From NCBI RefSeq assembly GCF_016587415.1, contig NZ_BNJI01000001.1, forward strand, positions 6,115,501-6,179,500: a stretch of DNA of 64,000 nucleotides, read 5' to 3'. The translations under genes were made by a program, and so were the position numbers. The DNA comes from Ktedonobacter sp. SOSP1-85. Lineage in GTDB: Bacteria; Chloroflexota; Ktedonobacteria; Ktedonobacterales; Ktedonobacteraceae. Shown in pieces: positions 53,867 through 62,481 of the stretch. Under the pieces are notes generated by a model, which saw nothing but the letters and a program-made list of their open reading frames with translations, searched no databases and was not told where the DNA came from. The number at the start of each line of letters is the position of its first letter. Position 1 is the stretch's first letter.

Positions 53867-56638
53867 ATGCTTGCTGGAGATGAAATAAGAGAAGCACCAG
53901 AAAAACAGAAACTTCCTCGAGAGTTGCGCGCCCGCGATCTCGCTGCTATGTCAGTGTTGATTGTCCTCTATTTCTTATGTGTCAACTCTGTGCAGACAGG
54001 GACTTTGGAGACCTTTAGTTATTGGCTGATTGGCCTCTGTTTTCTGCTCCCATCAGCTTATGTCTCTCGCTGGCTATCGGTGCATCTCTCATTTCATGGA
54101 GGGCACTATATCTGGATTAGAAAGTTGGGTGGTCTGCGCTGGGGTGAGATCACCGGCGCTTTTACCTGCTTATATGGTGTTTTTGTGATCCTGACTATTT
54201 TACAAGGAGAGCTGATTCTTATTACGGATTTTGAGCCTCACTGGTTTGATAATCCTTTGACACTCTACTGTGCCCAGATGTTCCTGGTGTTGTTCTGTGC
54301 CGCGCTTGCGCTGGTGCCATTGCGTTATCTTAAACATATGTTGCTGCTGGGGGCTGGCCTCTATATCTCATTGTTCCTGGCCGTTGGAGCGGCGGGTATC
54401 TGGTGGCTGTGGCAGGGGCATCCCTTTCATGCCACCTGGCCAGTGTGGCATGGCTGGCCTGCTGTCAAACAACACATTGGGATCTATGGCATTGTCATGT
54501 GGGCTTTTATGGGTGTCGACTGGCCTTTTATCATGGGTAAAGAGGTGCGTGGCGATGATGACGAGGCACGAACGCGGACGGGACGCTTTATCTGGTGGGC
54601 GTGTGCCCTGATCTTCGTGGCGTATGTCATTGCCACCTTTGGTGTCCTGGTTGTCGTCCCATATGAACATGTAGAGGCGTTTGATGCCATGCTGCTCGCG
54701 GTACAAAATAGTTTTGGCCCCCTGGCTGGCGCCCTCTTTCTCATCCTGTTAGGCTTCTGTCAAATTGCTATCTCTATCGCCGTTTTCCTGGTCTGTTCGC
54801 GCATGCTGATGTTCATGGCCTATGATCGCCTTTTGCCAAGGGCTATTGGTAATCTTTCCTGGAAAGGGACCCCCTTTGCTAGCGTTCTGACGATGGTGCT
54901 GCTGTGCGGCCTGATATTTTCCCTCATCTATGTCCCTCTGTATAGTTTCTCCGATCCCTCGGCCTGGATAGCTCTTCCGGGGAAGATTGTGAATGTGGTC
55001 CTGCAGGCCCTTGCGGCTGTCATCTGGTCGATGGCGACTCTGCTGCTGTACGGACTCCTCATCTGGACATGTACTACCAGGCCGCAGACATTTGTGCGCC
55101 TGTGCGAGCGCCAGAGAATCGTGTCCTGGCGAATCATGGGGCGCGTCCTTGGTGTGACTGTGGTGGGTGTGCTGACGACCTTGTTGGGTGGTATCCTTGT
55201 TCTCTCCTCTTCCTGGATACCGCGCCTGCTTTCGCCCTCGCATTGGACGTTTACGATTGCCTCTTTTACTGGTGTGGTGCTGCTTCTGGGATGGCTGGGG
55301 GCTGAACTGCCTCGCCAGTGGCGGCTCACCTATGACCTGCACGCGAAAAATGATAACGCTCGTCTACTACGAAGTCAGCTGCAAAAGGCCTATGATGAGA
55401 AGATTATTCTCGCCCAGAGGCAACAAGTGCTGCTACAAGAACGCGATACGCTCTTCCGGCAGCACGCACAATTAGCCGTGACTGATCCGGTGACCGGGCT
55501 GCCCAACCATCGCGCTTTGATGAAGGCGCTCGATGGACTATTAGCACAGAGTCGAGAGCAGGGCGAGACATGTGCGCTGCTGTTTATTGACCTGGATAAT
55601 TTTAAGCATGCCAATGATACCTGGGGTCATCAAGCGGGCGATTTTTTCTTACACGAGGTGGGCGCAAATTTGCGCCAGGCGGTATCGCCCCAGGCCGTTG
55701 TGGGTCGCTATGGAGGCGAAGAGTTTGTTGTGATTGTGCCCAACATCTCGCTGTTGCAGGCAGGCGAACTTGCTGAGCATGTTCGTGTTCAGCTTCAGCA
55801 GGCATTACATGTCTGGAGTCCAAGTGAGTATAGCCCTCCGGTGTATGTGCGCCTGACGGCGAGTATCGGTGTTGTCTTATATCCATTCCACGGCGCTAAC
55901 CGGGGCACGTTGCTTGAAGCCGCTGATCGTTTGATGTACCAGGCGAAGCAGGGGGGGCGCAATTGTGTACGTATCGCCGGGCTGGATACAGGCGCTCTAT
56001 CTTCCTCGGTAACCCATACCGGTCCGATGGCCTATACAGCCAGCTTACAGACACATGCCTTGCTAGGGCTATTAATGGTAAAGGACCCGCAACTCTACGA
56101 GCAGGGGCAGCGCATCGCCCCGCTTGCGGTGATGGTGGCCAGAAATATGCAATCCACTGGTAACATGGTGCTCGTGACGCGTCTGACAGCTATGCTACAT
56201 GACATCGGCATGCTGGCGCTGGCTGATACTTGTCCACTCAGACAGGAAGCAAATGCTACTGACCTGTGTAAGCATACAGCCTATGGGAAGGCGATTGTGG
56301 CGGAGGCTGGCGATATCTTCTCGCTTGTGGCTCCGTCTATAGAAGCGCATCATGCACGTTGGGATGGCCTGGGCTATCCCTATGGGCTGTGTGGAGAAGA
56401 AATTCCCCTGGCGGCCCGTATCGTGGCCGTTGTCGATGCCTATGATACTTTGTGCTTATGCTCCACCGCCAGAAGCGAGACCGCGATCTGCCAGAAGCTA
56501 GTGAACTGCGCAGGAACACGCTTCGATCCGGCCGTTATACGCGCCTTCCTCCAGGTACTCCAGACCCAGCAGCGTACGACAGATGCTGACTTAGAGGCCA
56601 TTAGGCTTCCTCAATCGCAGCGTGAGCCTTCTGGGTAA
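53867..56638 (+). CDS. APC-type amino acid permease domain fused to GGDEF and HD-GYP domains
   Basis: 923 aa. Residues ~20-490 have about 12-14 hydrophobic segments and look like an APC-superfamily amino acid permease (RARDLAAMSVLIVLYFLCVN, HGGHYIWIRKLGG). A coiled coil (~490-535) leads to a GGDEF domain with DPVTGLPNHRAL and an intact GRYGGEEF (~613), so c-di-GMP synthesis is plausible; the inhibitory RxxD is replaced by SPQA. The C-terminal domain has MLHDIGM, HHARWDGLGYPYG and VVDAYDT, i.e. HD-GYP, though the first helix has EQGQRIA where a metal His is usual. It may sense or transport an amino acid and set c-di-GMP levels. Confidence 0.88.
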   Translation: MLAGDEIREAPEKQKLPRELRARDLAAMSVLIVLYFLCVNSVQTGTLETFSYWLIGLCFLLPSAYVSRWLSVHLSFHGGHYIWIRKLGGLRWGEITGAFTCLYGVFVILTILQGELILITDFEPHWFDNPLTLYCAQMFLVLFCAALALVPLRYLKHMLLLGAGLYISLFLAVGAAGIWWLWQGHPFHATWPVWHGWPAVKQHIGIYGIVMWAFMGVDWPFIMGKEVRGDDDEARTRTGRFIWWACALIFVAYVIATFGVLVVVPYEHVEAFDAMLLAVQNSFGPLAGALFLILLGFCQIAISIAVFLVCSRMLMFMAYDRLLPRAIGNLSWKGTPFASVLTMVLLCGLIFSLIYVPLYSFSDPSAWIALPGKIVNVVLQALAAVIWSMATLLLYGLLIWTCTTRPQTFVRLCERQRIVSWRIMGRVLGVTVVGVLTTLLGGILVLSSSWIPRLLSPSHWTFTIASFTGVVLLLGWLGAELPRQWRLTYDLHAKNDNARLLRSQLQKAYDEKIILAQRQQVLLQERDTLFRQHAQLAVTDPVTGLPNHRALMKALDGLLAQSREQGETCALLFIDLDNFKHANDTWGHQAGDFFLHEVGANLRQAVSPQAVVGRYGGEEFVVIVPNISLLQAGELAEHVRVQLQQALHVWSPSEYSPPVYVRLTASIGVVLYPFHGANRGTLLEAADRLMYQAKQGGRNCVRIAGLDTGALSSSVTHTGPMAYTASLQTHALLGLLMVKDPQLYEQGQRIAPLAVMVARNMQSTGNMVLVTRLTAMLHDIGMLALADTCPLRQEANATDLCKHTAYGKAIVAEAGDIFSLVAPSIEAHHARWDGLGYPYGLCGEEIPLAARIVAVVDAYDTLCLCSTARSETAICQKLVNCAGTRFDPAVIRAFLQVLQTQQRTTDADLEAIRLPQSQREPSG

Positions 56639-56686
56639 GAGGTATGGGCGTGTTCCTTGATCCAGGTCAGAGTTGATATGAGATGT

Positions 56687-58423
56687 TTATGTCATGGAGG
56701 CGCCTTCAGAGGCGCCGCGTGCGACCCGCGCATAGAGTGAGAGAATGCCGCTGCTGTGGCGGGGCGCAGGTGGCGTCCAGTGCGCGCGACGCTCGCTGAG
56801 AATGCTCGCTATCTGCTCCTGGGGGAGTGGTTGCCTCTGGACGCCCACAATTGCCAGCCGCCGTTCGGGAATATGAATCTCGACCAGGTCGCCCTCTTCA
56901 ATAAGCGCGATGGGACCACCATCGAGGGCCTCGGGCGTAATATGTCCCACGCACGGACCCTTCATGGCGCCAGAGAAGCGTCCATCCGTAATCAGGGCCG
57001 TGGTGGTGTTGAGCGCGGGATCGTCGGCGATGAGGGTCGAGGCAAAATACATCTCGGGCATGCCATTGGCCCGTGGTCCCTCGTAGCGAATGACGACGAC
57101 ATCGCCAGGGGTAATCTTGCGCTCACGCAGGGCGGACAGGGCCTCGTCTTCAAAGTCAAAGACGCGGGCGGGTCCAGTATGGATGTGCATCTCTTTAGGG
57201 ACCGAGAAGGCCTTAATGACGGCTCCTCCCGGGGCCAGATTGCCGCGTAGCACCGCGATTCCCCCATCGGGACCAAAGGGATCTGAGCGCGGGCGCAGCA
57301 CCTCACGGCGCGAGACCTTGACGTTGTGCAGGTAGCCAATGCGCTCGGCGAAGAAGCGGCTGTGTTCTATCTCTTCCAGGTTCTCTCCCACGGTCTTGCC
57401 GGTGACGGTCAGGCAATCCAGGTGCAGCATGTCACGCAGCTCAAGCATGACGGCTGGCACTCCGCCCGCATACCAGAAATACTCGACCGGGTAGCGCCCA
57501 GTGGTCTTAACGTTGGCTAGCACAGGGACCTGGCGATGAATACGATCAAAGTCGTCGATGCTGATATCGACACCAGCCTCGCGTGCGATGAGCGGCAGGT
57601 GCAGGAGCATATTCGTCGAGCCACCCACGGCGGCGTGAATGATGATGGCGTTCTCAAAGGCCTCGCGCGTCAGGATACGTCGAGGCGTGATCTCTTCCTC
57701 AATCAGCCTGAGGAGCTGCTTCCCCGTGGCGCGGGCATAGCGCAGCAACTGGGTGAGGGGCGCTGGAACAAGGGCCGAACCAGGCAGAGCCAAGCCCAGC
57801 GCCTCGGAGATGACCTGGCCCGTGCTGGCGCTGCCCATAAACTGGCAGGCCCCACAGGTGGGGCAGGCTCCATGCTCCGCCTGCTCAAAGTCCTCCCTGG
57901 GGAGTTCGCCGCGTTCGACTGCCATACCCATGGGCCAGAGATGATTCGAGGTCACATAATCGGGGGCGTTGAGTTGCGTGCCTCCAGGGAGATGAATGGC
58001 GGGCAGGTTGCAACGCGCGATGGCCAGCAAGTGTGCGGGCACAGACTTATCATTGCCCGAGACCAGGACCATGCCGTCGTGGGGGTGTCCAAGGGCGTGG
58101 ATCTCGATCATGGCCGTCATGATATCGCGCGATACCAGGGAGTAAGACATCCCCGCGTGCGCCTGGGCGACGCCATCGCAGATATCGCTGACGGTGAAAA
58201 CCCCTGGCTTGCCGCCCGCCTCAAAGACGCCATTACTGACCTCCTCGACGAGCGAGCGAAAATGAAAGGTGCCTGGATGTCCCATGCCATAGGCGCTATC
58301 GACAAGCACCTGGGGCTTGCCCAGGTCTTCTTCGGTCCAGTTCATGCCCATACGCAAGGCATCACCCTGGTGATTGACCGCCCGTAGGCGTTGACTCCGT
58401 AGCTTCTTCGGATCTATCGGCAC
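56687..58423 (-). CDS. IlvD/Edd-family dehydratase, divergent, likely sugar-acid dehydratase
   Basis: 578 aa from GTG 58423 (AAAGGAG, 9-nt spacing). Conserved family motifs: TVSDICDGVAQAHAGMSYSL, DKSVPAHLLA, CPTCGACQFMGSASTGQVIS and a C-terminal TDGRFSGAMKGPCVGHITPE. Two of the three usual [2Fe-2S] cysteines seem absent: the TPCN position reads HPGT and the NCDK position reads GNDK. Located 51 bp after an SDR gene on the same strand, which suggests a sugar dehydrogenase/aldonate dehydratase pair rather than branched-chain amino acid synthesis. No other ilv gene is nearby. Confidence 0.8.
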   Translation of the reverse strand: MPIDPKKLRSQRLRAVNHQGDALRMGMNWTEEDLGKPQVLVDSAYGMGHPGTFHFRSLVEEVSNGVFEAGGKPGVFTVSDICDGVAQAHAGMSYSLVSRDIMTAMIEIHALGHPHDGMVLVSGNDKSVPAHLLAIARCNLPAIHLPGGTQLNAPDYVTSNHLWPMGMAVERGELPREDFEQAEHGACPTCGACQFMGSASTGQVISEALGLALPGSALVPAPLTQLLRYARATGKQLLRLIEEEITPRRILTREAFENAIIIHAAVGGSTNMLLHLPLIAREAGVDISIDDFDRIHRQVPVLANVKTTGRYPVEYFWYAGGVPAVMLELRDMLHLDCLTVTGKTVGENLEEIEHSRFFAERIGYLHNVKVSRREVLRPRSDPFGPDGGIAVLRGNLAPGGAVIKAFSVPKEMHIHTGPARVFDFEDEALSALRERKITPGDVVVIRYEGPRANGMPEMYFASTLIADDPALNTTTALITDGRFSGAMKGPCVGHITPEALDGGPIALIEEGDLVEIHIPERRLAIVGVQRQPLPQEQIASILSERRAHWTPPAPRHSSGILSLYARVARGASEGASMT

Positions 58424-58439
58424 TGTTTTTCGCTCCTTT

Positions 58440-58464
58440 AGTCCATGCCAGCATGGACCCTACA
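58440..58464 (-). repeat. Half copy of the gene-end element, R9
   Basis: Only one hairpin end is present, on the minus strand starting TGTAGGGTCC at 58464, 10 bp after the SDR stop. It runs straight into the AAAGGAG ribosome binding site of the dehydratase gene. Confidence 0.9.
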
Positions 58465-58474
58465 CGTGGTGGAT

Positions 58475-59284
58475 TTAGTGTAATTGGGAAGAATACTCGG
58501 GCAGGTCTGGATGTGCGCTGGGTAGGGGGCTCTGCAGAGTCCAGCCACCGTCGATGACCAGGGTCTGCCCGGTAACATGGCGCGCCTGGGGCGAGGCGAG
58601 ATAGAGGGCGGCGGCGACAATATCCTCGACATTCCCCACGCGCCCGGTTGGCGTCACCCCGGCCCAGTTTGCCTCATAGTTGGGGTCATCCAGGAGGGTG
58701 CGTTCCGTGAGCGTCGCCCCCGGACAGATGGCGTTGACGGTAATGCCATACTTCCCCAGGTCCAGCGCGATTCCTCGCGCCATCATGCGGATGCCTGCCT
58801 TGGTAATGCCATATCCCTCCAGGTTCGCGTGCGCTTGAATGCCGGTGACAGAAGACATCAAAATAATGCGACCAGGAATGCGGGCTTTGATCATACTGTT
58901 GGCAGCGGTCTGGGCGGTAAAGAAACTGCCGCGCAGGTTGACGCTGGTCAGACGGTCGAAGGCATCGGGCGTATAGGTGAGAAAGTTCCCATAGTTGGTG
59001 ATGCCAGCATTCGCGATTACAATATCCAGCCGGCCAGCGGCCTCGGTAAAACGCTGAAAGATGGCGCGGATGGCCTCTACATCGGCGATATCGCCCGCGT
59101 AGGGTGTGACTCGTTCGGCTCCCACTGCCCTGTTTATCTGCTGTGCGGCCCTCGCGCAGAGATCCGGGTCGATATCATTTAAGGCTACCGTGGCGCCCTC
59201 GCTGGCGAAGGCCTGGCAGAGTGCGTAGCCGATGCCTGTCCCGGCCCCGGTGACGAGCACTGCTTTCCCCGAAAACATACTCAT
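58475..59284 (-). CDS. Short-chain dehydrogenase/reductase
   Basis: 269 aa from ATG 59284 (GAGGGG, 6-nt spacing). Cofactor motif TGAGTGIG, NAG motif ANAGIT and catalytic Ser/Tyr/Lys in MSSVTGIQAHANLEGYGITK. After the second strand, NDID (Asp) favours NAD over NADP. Ends RHVTGQTLVIDGGWTLQS. Classical SDR of FabG/glucose-dehydrogenase length. With the downstream dehydratase it may oxidise a sugar to the lactone or acid; this is inference from context. Confidence 0.9.
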   Translation of the reverse strand: MSMFSGKAVLVTGAGTGIGYALCQAFASEGATVALNDIDPDLCARAAQQINRAVGAERVTPYAGDIADVEAIRAIFQRFTEAAGRLDIVIANAGITNYGNFLTYTPDAFDRLTSVNLRGSFFTAQTAANSMIKARIPGRIILMSSVTGIQAHANLEGYGITKAGIRMMARGIALDLGKYGITVNAICPGATLTERTLLDDPNYEANWAGVTPTGRVGNVEDIVAAALYLASPQARHVTGQTLVIDGGWTLQSPLPSAHPDLPEYSSQLH

Positions 59285-59598
59285 GCATTTCCCCTCTATG
59301 TCTAACTGAATCAGTGTCTTCTCGCAGGTGTATTTATTGTATAATGATCTAAATTTAATCTCCAGTTTGTATTCACGAAATGGGATTGTTGTGAGTTTGT
59401 AGCACTCTTCTGGCCTATGAGTCCTCTTTGCTTGCGAGATATGTTGTAGGGAGAAGGACGTATACTATGTTGCAGTATTGCAAACAATCATGATCCCTCT
59501 TATTCCTGATAAGCTATTATGAGGGCGCAAAGAGCACTATTACATGGTTACTGGCTATTTTTCCCTCTGCCCAGACATGATTGAAAAAGGAGTATCTT
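59285..59598. other. Intergenic region between divergent SDR and kinase genes
   Basis: AT-rich. A plus-strand TATAAT lies at 59340-59345 without a good -35; nothing else is recognisable. Confidence 0.4.
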
Positions 59599-62469
59599 AT
59601 GCCTGAAGAGAAGGACTATCTTGGTAGACGTATTGGTAATTATCAACTTGCCTCCCGGATCAGTAGTGGTGGGTTCGGCCAGGTCTATCTTGCGCACCAT
59701 ACATTGCTGAAAGAGCGCGCGGTTGCTGTCAAACTGCTCCACATGTTTCTCCAGACCGAGCAAGAGCGTGAGCAGTTCTTGCAGGAAGCCCAGTTTTTAG
59801 AGAGCCTTAAACATCATTATATTCTGCCACTGCTAGATGTTGGTTTTCTCGAAGGGGCGCCCACGCCCTATCTGATCACCGAGTACGCGGCGGGCGGCTC
59901 GTTGCGCGAACGCCTCAGACAAAGGCTGCCCCTCTCAATCGAGCAAACAATCACGATCCTGGCGCAGGTGGGAGAAGCGCTTGCCTTTGCGCATCAGCAT
60001 AACGTCATTCACCGTGATATCAAGCCCGAGAATATTCTCTTCAATGCCCAGGGTGATGCGTTACTGGCTGATTTTGGCATTGCCACTATTGCCTCGGCCA
60101 CGACGCGTTCACAACTGGTAACGTCAGTAGTGGGAACCCCATTATATATGGCCCCCGAGCAGTTCCAGGGAAAGCTGAGTCGTGAGAGCGACCAGTATGC
60201 CCTGGGGTGTATCGCCTACGAACTCTTCACAGGTCGCCAGCCCTTCCAGGCCGGAGACTTTATCGCCATTGGCTTTCTGCATGCGACTGAACAGCCTGTC
60301 TCGCTGCGTCAGTACAATCCCCTGCTCCCGCTTGCGGTTGAGCAGGCGGTACTCAAGGCGCTGTCCAAGCAGCGTACGGAGCGTCACGCTGATGTACAAG
60401 CATTTGTATCGGCCCTACGGCAGGCGGTGCCTCTGCCAGAGAAAGCCGCTCCACTACAGGCTGCAAAAGTGCAAGAGCCGCAGTTTCCCGCAGTGATAAC
60501 CGGACTGCCCCAGGCAATGGAAGTGCTTCGACAGACCACAGCACAGGCCACAGAGGCATCAAACTCCAACAGGGCCTTAGAAGATGCCCTCCTTGCCTGT
60601 GAGCAGGAGATACTGCGTGCCCCAACGCGCGCGGCGCTCTATAATCGCAAGGGCCTACTTTTAAGCGATCTCCTACGGGATGCACAGGCCTTAGCGTCCT
60701 TTGAGCAGGCCATTCTGCTGGAATCCTCTAATGCTGAGTTCTATTATAACAAAGGCCTTACCTTGGCGAACCTGAAGCGCTATGAAGAGGCGCTGCAGGC
60801 CTGGGACCGGGCCATCCAGATTGACCCCTCGCATATGCTCTCTTATAGCAGTAAGGGTTGGATCCTGACGCTTGTCGGTAGAGATGCAGAGGCGCTTCAA
60901 GCCTGCGAACAGGCCCTGCGCCTCGATCCCAACGATGCCGCATCCCTGACGCGTAAAGGAAATGCGCTCTGGGGTCTGGAGCGTTATCAAGAGGCCCTGG
61001 AAGCGCATGAAGACGCGCTACGCCTCAATCCACGCTATACCGCTGCCTATAACAACAAGGCTCTGGTCTTAAGCTCTATGAAGCGTTATCCCGAGGCGAT
61101 AGAGGCGTATGAGCAGGCCGTGCGCACCAACCCCAACTACATCAATGCCTACATTAGCATGGCCCGCTTGCTCAATACATTGAATCGCTATGAAGAGGCC
61201 ATCAAAGCCTGCGATCATGCCCTCGCGCTTGATCCCCGGAGCGCTGTGATGTATAACCGCAAGGGCCTGGCGCTGATTGGTCTAAAAAGATATCCTGAAG
61301 CGGTCGAGGTTTACAAGCGAGCGACGCAACTTGATCCCTCCTACAGCGATCCCTTTGGCAACCTGGGCTATGTGCTCTGTCTCTTGCAGCGTTATGATGA
61401 GGCCTTGCAAGCCTGCGAAGAGGCGATTCGTCTCGATCCGCAATTCACGCAGGCATATGGCAATAAGGCCTGGGTATTAAATAATCTCAAGCGATATGAC
61501 GAGGCCCTGCTGGCAAGCGAAGCCGCTCTGCGTCTGGAGCCAAACAATGTGACCTACTTGATTCGCAAGGGCAATGCCTTCCTTGGTTTGCGCCGCGATG
61601 ACGAGGCGTTGCAAGTGTATGACCTTGTGTTGAGGTTGGATTCCAGCGCTATTTCCGCTTACATTAATAAAGGTATCATCTATAAATCCCAACGGCGTTA
61701 CCCCGAGGCGCTACAGATGCTGGAGCAGGCGCAGCGGCTTGATCCTCGTGATGCGCTGGTCTATAGCGATAAAGGCGATGTTCTCTATGAAATGAGGCGC
61801 TACCAGGAGGCCCTCGACGCCTTCGAGAAGGCCGCCGAGCTTGGCTCGCAGGATGCGAAGAGCTATCGAGACCGTGGAGATGCCCTCTATGAACTGAGGA
61901 GATATCGCGAAGCGCTGGAGATGTATGAACAGCTTATACGTCTGAGTCCCTCCTATGCTACGGGATATTATAACAAGGGCCTGGCCCTCAGCGCGCTGGA
62001 ACGCCATCAAGAGGCTCTCGTCGCCTTTGAGCAGTCCCTGGTGCATGACTCCACATCGCTGAAGTTTCGTAGCCGTAGAGCGCTGGCCCTCTATGACCTG
62101 GGGCGCAACCAGGAGGCCCTCGACGCATGCAACGATATCCTTCGTACCCATCCCAACGATACGATTACGTTGAATCGGAAAGGCAATGCCTTGCTGGCTT
62201 TACGGCGCTATGACGAGGCGCTGGCGGCCTATGAGCAGGTGCTGCGCCTGGATGAGAACTTTGCCGCTGCCCACAACAATCGAGGCCTGATCTTCAAGGC
62301 GCTCAAGCGCTATGATGAAGCGCTTGAGGCGTATAATCAGGCCTTGCGCATCGATCCCAAATACGCCCTGGCTTACTACAACAAAGGGTTAGTGCTGAAC
62401 TTGGTAGGACGCCAGCAAGAGGCCCGGGAAGCTCTGGATACAGCGCGCTCGCTGGGCTATACTGGGTAG
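59599..62469 (+). CDS. Ser/Thr protein kinase with 18 tandem TPR motifs
   Basis: 956 aa from ATG 59599 (AAAGGAG, 6-nt spacing). Kinase domain residues ~8-275: Gly loop SSGGFGQVYLA, VAVKLL, active HRDIKPENILF, DFGIA and MAPEQF, so catalysis is expected. After a ~70-residue linker come about 18 consecutive 34-residue TPR units to the C-terminus (RYEEALQAWDRAIQIDPSH type). No membrane segment, so cytosolic. TPR arrays bind partner peptides and may recruit substrates. Its products could be read by FHA domains such as those in the 47022 gene. Confidence 0.95.
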   Translation: MPEEKDYLGRRIGNYQLASRISSGGFGQVYLAHHTLLKERAVAVKLLHMFLQTEQEREQFLQEAQFLESLKHHYILPLLDVGFLEGAPTPYLITEYAAGGSLRERLRQRLPLSIEQTITILAQVGEALAFAHQHNVIHRDIKPENILFNAQGDALLADFGIATIASATTRSQLVTSVVGTPLYMAPEQFQGKLSRESDQYALGCIAYELFTGRQPFQAGDFIAIGFLHATEQPVSLRQYNPLLPLAVEQAVLKALSKQRTERHADVQAFVSALRQAVPLPEKAAPLQAAKVQEPQFPAVITGLPQAMEVLRQTTAQATEASNSNRALEDALLACEQEILRAPTRAALYNRKGLLLSDLLRDAQALASFEQAILLESSNAEFYYNKGLTLANLKRYEEALQAWDRAIQIDPSHMLSYSSKGWILTLVGRDAEALQACEQALRLDPNDAASLTRKGNALWGLERYQEALEAHEDALRLNPRYTAAYNNKALVLSSMKRYPEAIEAYEQAVRTNPNYINAYISMARLLNTLNRYEEAIKACDHALALDPRSAVMYNRKGLALIGLKRYPEAVEVYKRATQLDPSYSDPFGNLGYVLCLLQRYDEALQACEEAIRLDPQFTQAYGNKAWVLNNLKRYDEALLASEAALRLEPNNVTYLIRKGNAFLGLRRDDEALQVYDLVLRLDSSAISAYINKGIIYKSQRRYPEALQMLEQAQRLDPRDALVYSDKGDVLYEMRRYQEALDAFEKAAELGSQDAKSYRDRGDALYELRRYREALEMYEQLIRLSPSYATGYYNKGLALSALERHQEALVAFEQSLVHDSTSLKFRSRRALALYDLGRNQEALDACNDILRTHPNDTITLNRKGNALLALRRYDEALAAYEQVLRLDENFAAAHNNRGLIFKALKRYDEALEAYNQALRIDPKYALAYYNKGLVLNLVGRQQEAREALDTARSLGYTG

Positions 62470-62481
62470 GAGGCTGACCTC

